Notes under the pieces: generated by a model
The model's input: the letters and a program-made list of their open reading frames with translations, nothing else
What the model was told of the DNA's origin: nothing
Database searches by the model: none
In this document: positions 10,086 through 12,963 of the stretch, piece after piece
Position numbering within the stretch: the first letter of the stretch is position 1
Layout of the letters: the number at the start of each line of letters is the position of its first letter
Translations under genes and position numbers: made by a program
Assembly: GCA_032433595.1 (NCBI GenBank)
Contig: JASWJB010000598.1
Span: forward strand, 1-12,963
Length of the DNA: 12,963 nt
From: Conoideocrella luteorostrata
Lineage: Eukaryota > Ascomycota > Sordariomycetes > Hypocreales > Clavicipitaceae
Direction of reading: 5' to 3'

Positions 10086-10760
10086 CTATGATGTCTTGCC
10101 ATCACCGTGCCCGCCGTGCATCTCGGTCATATACATCTCGGACTCAAACAAACCAACGCCGTCCACAGTCTTGAAGTTGATTTCCTGCCCCGGGAGTTTA
10201 TGTGCAGGCGTGAAGGGATGTTTCAACGGAGAGCGAAGTAGTGGGAGATTCAATCATTGTTACCCCAAGACGCAGTTTGCCTATGTCCCAATACAGATAG
10301 GCGTCTGCAGCACAATTCTGTGGGAGCTATCTAGCCACAAACTCGTCAAATTCACTGAGCCTGAGTTGCGCCCTAAAGTTATTGCTTCGAGGAGTGACCC
10401 AGTTTCGAATCAAATAGGTAGGAGCTGCGTAAGCCTTAAAAGCAACACAAAGCACAAAGCACAAATGCCAAAGTTGGTCCCTGCTCCTCTCATAGCCCAT
10501 AATAGATCGCTTTCGTTCTCTGGTTTTACATCATCGACCGGCCAGTGTTGGCTTGGGACCGGCTAGAGGCGACACCGGCTGCTACAACCAAGAGCCCGGC
10601 ATTGGAATCGGATCCTCCCTCTTCCCCGGCCGTAAGAATGTGTACTTGGTCAAAGGCACCTATGTCGACTGAGACGACGTTTGGCCATAGGCAATACCCC
10701 CACCAATAATTGTCAAGCCAGCCCTGTGTTCCAAAGCCCAACAAATGCACCGCTGGACAG
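10086..10760 (-). pseudogene. Relic of a BBE-like FAD-binding oxidoreductase
   Basis: Pieces typical of FAD-linked oxidoreductases of the berberine-bridge type (FAD_binding_4 fold) appear in order on the minus strand, but in different frames. They are GLTIIGGGIAYGQ near 10720-10680, NVVSVDI then VHILTA near 10685-10630, SDLLWAMRGAGTNFGI near 10515-10465, a stretch with YLIRNWVTP and FDEFVAR near 10430-10330 that ends in TAG, and finally INFKTVDGVGLFESEMYM with MHGGHGDGKTS before TAG at 10088-10086. The family normally has the GLTxGGGxG segment, the substrate-side DNVVS strand and the DLxWAxRGxGxNFG segment in this order. The frame change after NFGI falls on a 7-bp triplication, and another lies near 10220. 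The N-terminal FAD-loop region is not recognisable, nor is a C-terminal BBE motif. Some breaks could be introns, but the internal TAG and the slippage repeat favour a dead gene. The family call is from memory of motifs. Confidence 0.62.
10446..10466. repeat. 7-bp tandem triplication at a frame break
   Basis: CACAAAG, CACAAAG and CACAAAT stand head to tail. On the minus strand this sits directly after the NFGI segment of the FAD oxidoreductase relic, where the coding frame changes. Two extra 7-bp units (14 bp) would shift the frame by exactly the amount seen. Confidence 0.8.
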
Positions 10761-11221
10761 CCAAATGTCTGTCGGTCTAACGATGGCCAACGAGATAGGC
10801 TAGCAGCACAGACAGTCGAGGAATGATAAAGTCTTGATATGTCCCCCTCCTGAGGTCCCTCTGAGGATGTCGAAGCCAGTAGTTACTCTAGGCCTTATGC
10901 CTAAGGGCTCTCTTTAAGGCCACGAGAGTGGCCATGGGCAGTCTTTCGCAAGTACGGAGTAGATACACTTTGCTATTACACAATAGAAACATAGCCCAAA
11001 AAAAAAATCAAAAATTGGGATAATACTAAATATGAATTTTAATACTTTTCCTATTGCAATAAAGAGTATCCCCTGCGTTTTCTGCACGTGTATCGTACAT
11101 CTTGTTCTTTTAGACCGACTCTTAGTTACTGCTTCTCCCTGTTAGTGCGCGTGCTTTCATTTTCTCCAAGTAAAACTCCATCTCTATCTACCACTAGGCC
11201 AAGTGCTTCTCTAGTCTAATC
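10761..11221. other. Spacer between the two relic genes
   Basis: No gene is recognised. The right half is AT-rich (A run at 10999, AT block 11008-11060). One TACGGAG lies at 10953-10959. Two overlapping hairpins lie at 10891-10933. The left part may hold the lost 5' end of the FAD oxidoreductase relic, but I see no reliable motif there. Confidence 0.45.
10891..10933. repeat. Two mutually exclusive hairpins
   Basis: GGCCTTA (10891-10897) can pair with TAAGGCC (10915-10921). GGCCAC (10918-10923) can instead pair with GTGGCC (10928-10933) around a GAGA tetraloop. The two stems share the GGCC at 10918-10921. In this gene-poor spacer, chance is the simplest explanation. Confidence 0.4.
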
Positions 11222-12432
11222 TCATTTGTAGCGCGCGTATTGATGTGATGTAACTTCCCTATCAATTGCCTTAATATTTACGTAGTTGCGCATACGGCAG
11301 AATCGCACGTTTATGAAGCAGCCTATTTCACAGCACACTTCTTTGGGGTTTCGTACGTCCTGTACCTTGAAACGTAAGTTTACTTTAATGCCGAAGTTAT
11401 TGCTTGTCAACGGAGACGGCCCCTTACTATCCCAGATCGTGACTTCTGTGATCGCTTTATTCCCTAACGGTATTTTATGCTGCACTAGGAGATAGCCAGA
11501 TCCATAACCATTAGGTGATCCAAGTATAGCTCTGCTAACGTTTTCCTTCATTGAAATAGTGACCCGATCACTCCAGGGTGGGATATCATGTCTTCCCTTT
11601 GCCTGTAGAGCTATAGCAATAGCGTTAAGTGTATGCGAATTTACTATAGAAGATTGAAAGATATACCGAAGATCCTTTCTGCTTATGCCAGTTTTTTTGC
11701 ATTCGCTAGACCATTGAAAGAAGACAATGTCGGACCAATGCCTCAGCTTTGGAAGCTGGTCCTCTGGCAGACTTGAAGATTGACCGGCTGGGCCGAAGAT
11801 GGGTTCCGCTATGATCGTTCCAGAAGCAGCAATTATCGTATTATGATACATTGCATGAGTTGTCTTATAACCAGGTAAGCTTTAGAATATAAGATGGCGA
11901 GGCTTTATCGTTACGAACTTTATACCTACTTTTCCTTGGTATTTTTTGACTTTAAACGGTCGTAAATGCTGATCCGTGTGTGCTCTTTGTAATGGTTTCA
12001 AAATCCTGGCTTCTTCATCGTTGAATGCATCATCTAGAGAATTGCCGTAAGCGACACCTCCTGAATCACCGTCGAGTGTGCGATTCCATCCCCATGTGTC
12101 CAATGATGCGCTATGTTTCCAAGGACTTGCTAGTATGTGCTGGTAAACAAACGAGGTTTTGTGGAATTTGCGTATAAGCTCATTCCCTCTTCGTAGACAT
12201 CTATACCAATCTCTCGTAGTCTCGGCCCCGGACGAAGAGTTTGTAATGAAACTTTATCAGGCGAGTCGGGCTGATCACGTAGTTGGGGCCCTCTAATGCT
12301 TGTTTGCCATGTGCTGCTATTAGTTTCAGGGATAACGAGGCCGGTGATAAGTATTAGCTGCGACAACAAAAGAAAAAGACTTTGAGCTAGCAGAAATTCG
12401 ATGCGTCTTAGCCGTGGCGTAGTGAGGCGACA
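11222..12432 (-). pseudogene. Damaged gene for a secreted-type protein of an unassigned fungal family
   Basis: I do not recognise a named domain. Read from the right, the frame opens after a TGA at 12435 with a hydrophobic run (FLLAQSLFLLL...ITGLVIP) that resembles a signal peptide, but no in-frame ATG precedes it. The first in-frame ATG lies deep inside, at GMSLYAN. This frame runs to about 12153. Coding sense then resumes one base out of register (FVYQHILASPW... LDTWGWNRTLDGDSGG), so a frameshift lies near 12150-12156. The second frame meets TAA at 11884-11882, then continues in the same frame to a natural stop at 11222 for more than 200 residues. The C-terminal part carries LRHWSDIVFFQW and SPNGYGSGYLLVQHK, which I recall from uncharacterised fungal proteins; this needs a search. 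The full reading would be about 400 residues. A 51-nt intron (11914-11864) could remove the TAA, but the missing start and the frameshift favour a decayed or assembly-damaged gene. Confidence 0.6.
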
Positions 12433-12738
12433 TCAGAAATCGTTGGTATGACTGTACTGTTGTAAGACCTCAATTATTGTGGCGTTTAAATATTTCTTGA
12501 TTCATGACTTTTAAGCTCGCTCGGGAAGGACTTTTTTTTTGTCAGGGAGCGAATGCAATGTACGTAGAATGCTGTGCCAAGAGACTCCGCCCTTCAAATG
12601 ACGTTCCCTAAATGACTTTGCAATTTAAGCTACTTGCAGAATCGCATGTTAATTTAGGGTGTGATCCACGAAACGCGACTAATTTGGTCGGCGACAAAGC
12701 TGGGTACAAATTATATATGGACCTAGTGGGGATTTTAT

Positions 12739-12770
12739 AATAATAACGACAGGCAATCTGCGCTGTTAGT
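12739..12770. repeat. Diverged 32-bp repeat, copy 2
   Basis: Same strand as copy 1 at 9381-9412, 26 of 32 bases identical and no gaps. Every difference is A/G or C/T. The flanks do not align by eye. Confidence 0.65.
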
Positions 12771-12885
12771 ACTAGTAGATATTATTAAACTAAAGACAAC
12801 AAAAGTGAAGAGTGAGAATTCCCTCTCGTCCTCTAATCCGAACGGGACAGCGTGGGACACTGAGCGATAGTAAGGAGGAGGGCCT

Positions 12886-12915
12886 GCGAGGGACAGCGAG
12901 GGATAGCGAGGGAGC
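12886..12915. repeat. 10-bp tandem repeat, GCGAGGGA core, 3 units
   Basis: Units GCGAGGGACA, GCGAGGGATA and GCGAGGGAGC are adjacent. A related GCGTGGGACA lies upstream at about 12850. It is minisatellite-like, with no coding frame. Confidence 0.8.
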
Positions 12916-12963
12916 GGACGACTGAAGGTTTTCCGGTCTTGTGAAATCAGGCTGTCCCTGGAG

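Larger units (their letters stand above)
12433..12963. other. Right-edge gene-free stretch with repeats
   Basis: No ORF of 60 codons and no recognised gene. It holds a T9 run near 12532, copy 2 of the 32-bp repeat and a 10-bp tandem repeat near the end. AT-rich sequence (12600-12800) gives way to GC-rich sequence after 12840. It may be the edge of a dispersed element that continues past the window. Confidence 0.5.

Noticed and set aside
10066..10566. 166-codon plus-strand ORF
   Set aside because: It is the antisense shadow of the FAD oxidoreductase relic, whose family motifs read on the minus strand. The plus-strand product has no recognisable motif.
10526..10750. 74-codon minus-strand ORF as an independent gene
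   Set aside because: Part of it is one frame of the FAD oxidoreductase relic. The rest is out-of-frame sequence between motif blocks.
10861..10880. Hammerhead-ribozyme-like CTGANGA match
   Set aside because: CTGAGGA fits the first core box, but the GAAA box and the supporting stems are absent.
11017..11075. Short element with GGGATA/TATCCC ends
   Set aside because: The imperfect ends match over only a few bases in AT-rich DNA, and no target-site duplication is evident.
12130..12369. Resemblance of the N-terminal part of the unassigned protein to the ADP-ribosyltransferase (enterotoxin A-like) fold known in Hypocreales
   Set aside because: Only a loose arrangement (Arg-Gly, then SPDKV, then SLY) is seen. 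The expected Ser-Thr-Ser and Glu-x-Glu catalytic motifs are not found, so I do not call it a toxin relative.

Overview
The window looks like nuclear DNA from a filamentous ascomycete, probably a sordariomycete such as a member of Hypocreales. This is inferred from short GT-AG introns (51-103 nt), fungus-specific protein families, and spacers rich in the 7-mer TACGGAG. The species cannot be named from sequence alone.

The left two thirds (about 1.2-8.5 kb) hold three intact, spliced genes. Each can be rebuilt with every exon junction in phase. First, on the plus strand, is an 8-exon sugar transporter of the major facilitator superfamily (537 aa). Second, converging on it from the minus strand, is a 6-exon secreted GH55 exo-beta-1,3-glucanase (754 aa). 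Third, also on the minus strand, is a 2-exon short-chain dehydrogenase/reductase of the RhlG-like type (291 aa). The first two make a plausible supply line: extracellular beta-1,3-glucan is cut to glucose, and a hexose-type permease imports it. The reductase has no visible functional link to them.

The right third (about 8.5-13 kb) is very different. A 1.5-kb stretch carries no ORF of 60 codons on either strand. After it come two minus-strand genes that appear to be decaying. One is a relic of a BBE-like FAD-binding oxidoreductase, split over several reading frames, with a 7-bp triplication where one frame is lost. The other is a relic of a secreted-type protein from what looks like an uncharacterised fungal family. 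It lacks an in-frame ATG, has a frameshift and has an in-frame TAA. A diverged 32-bp repeat pair whose mismatches are all transitions, a 20-bp perfect palindrome and small tandem repeats also lie here. The picture is of a gene-poor, repeat-bearing accessory segment next to ordinary metabolic genes.

I found no convincing new multi-gene system. The most notable items are the two relic genes, the TACGGAG spacer motif (13 copies, none in a predicted exon) and the diverged repeat pair.
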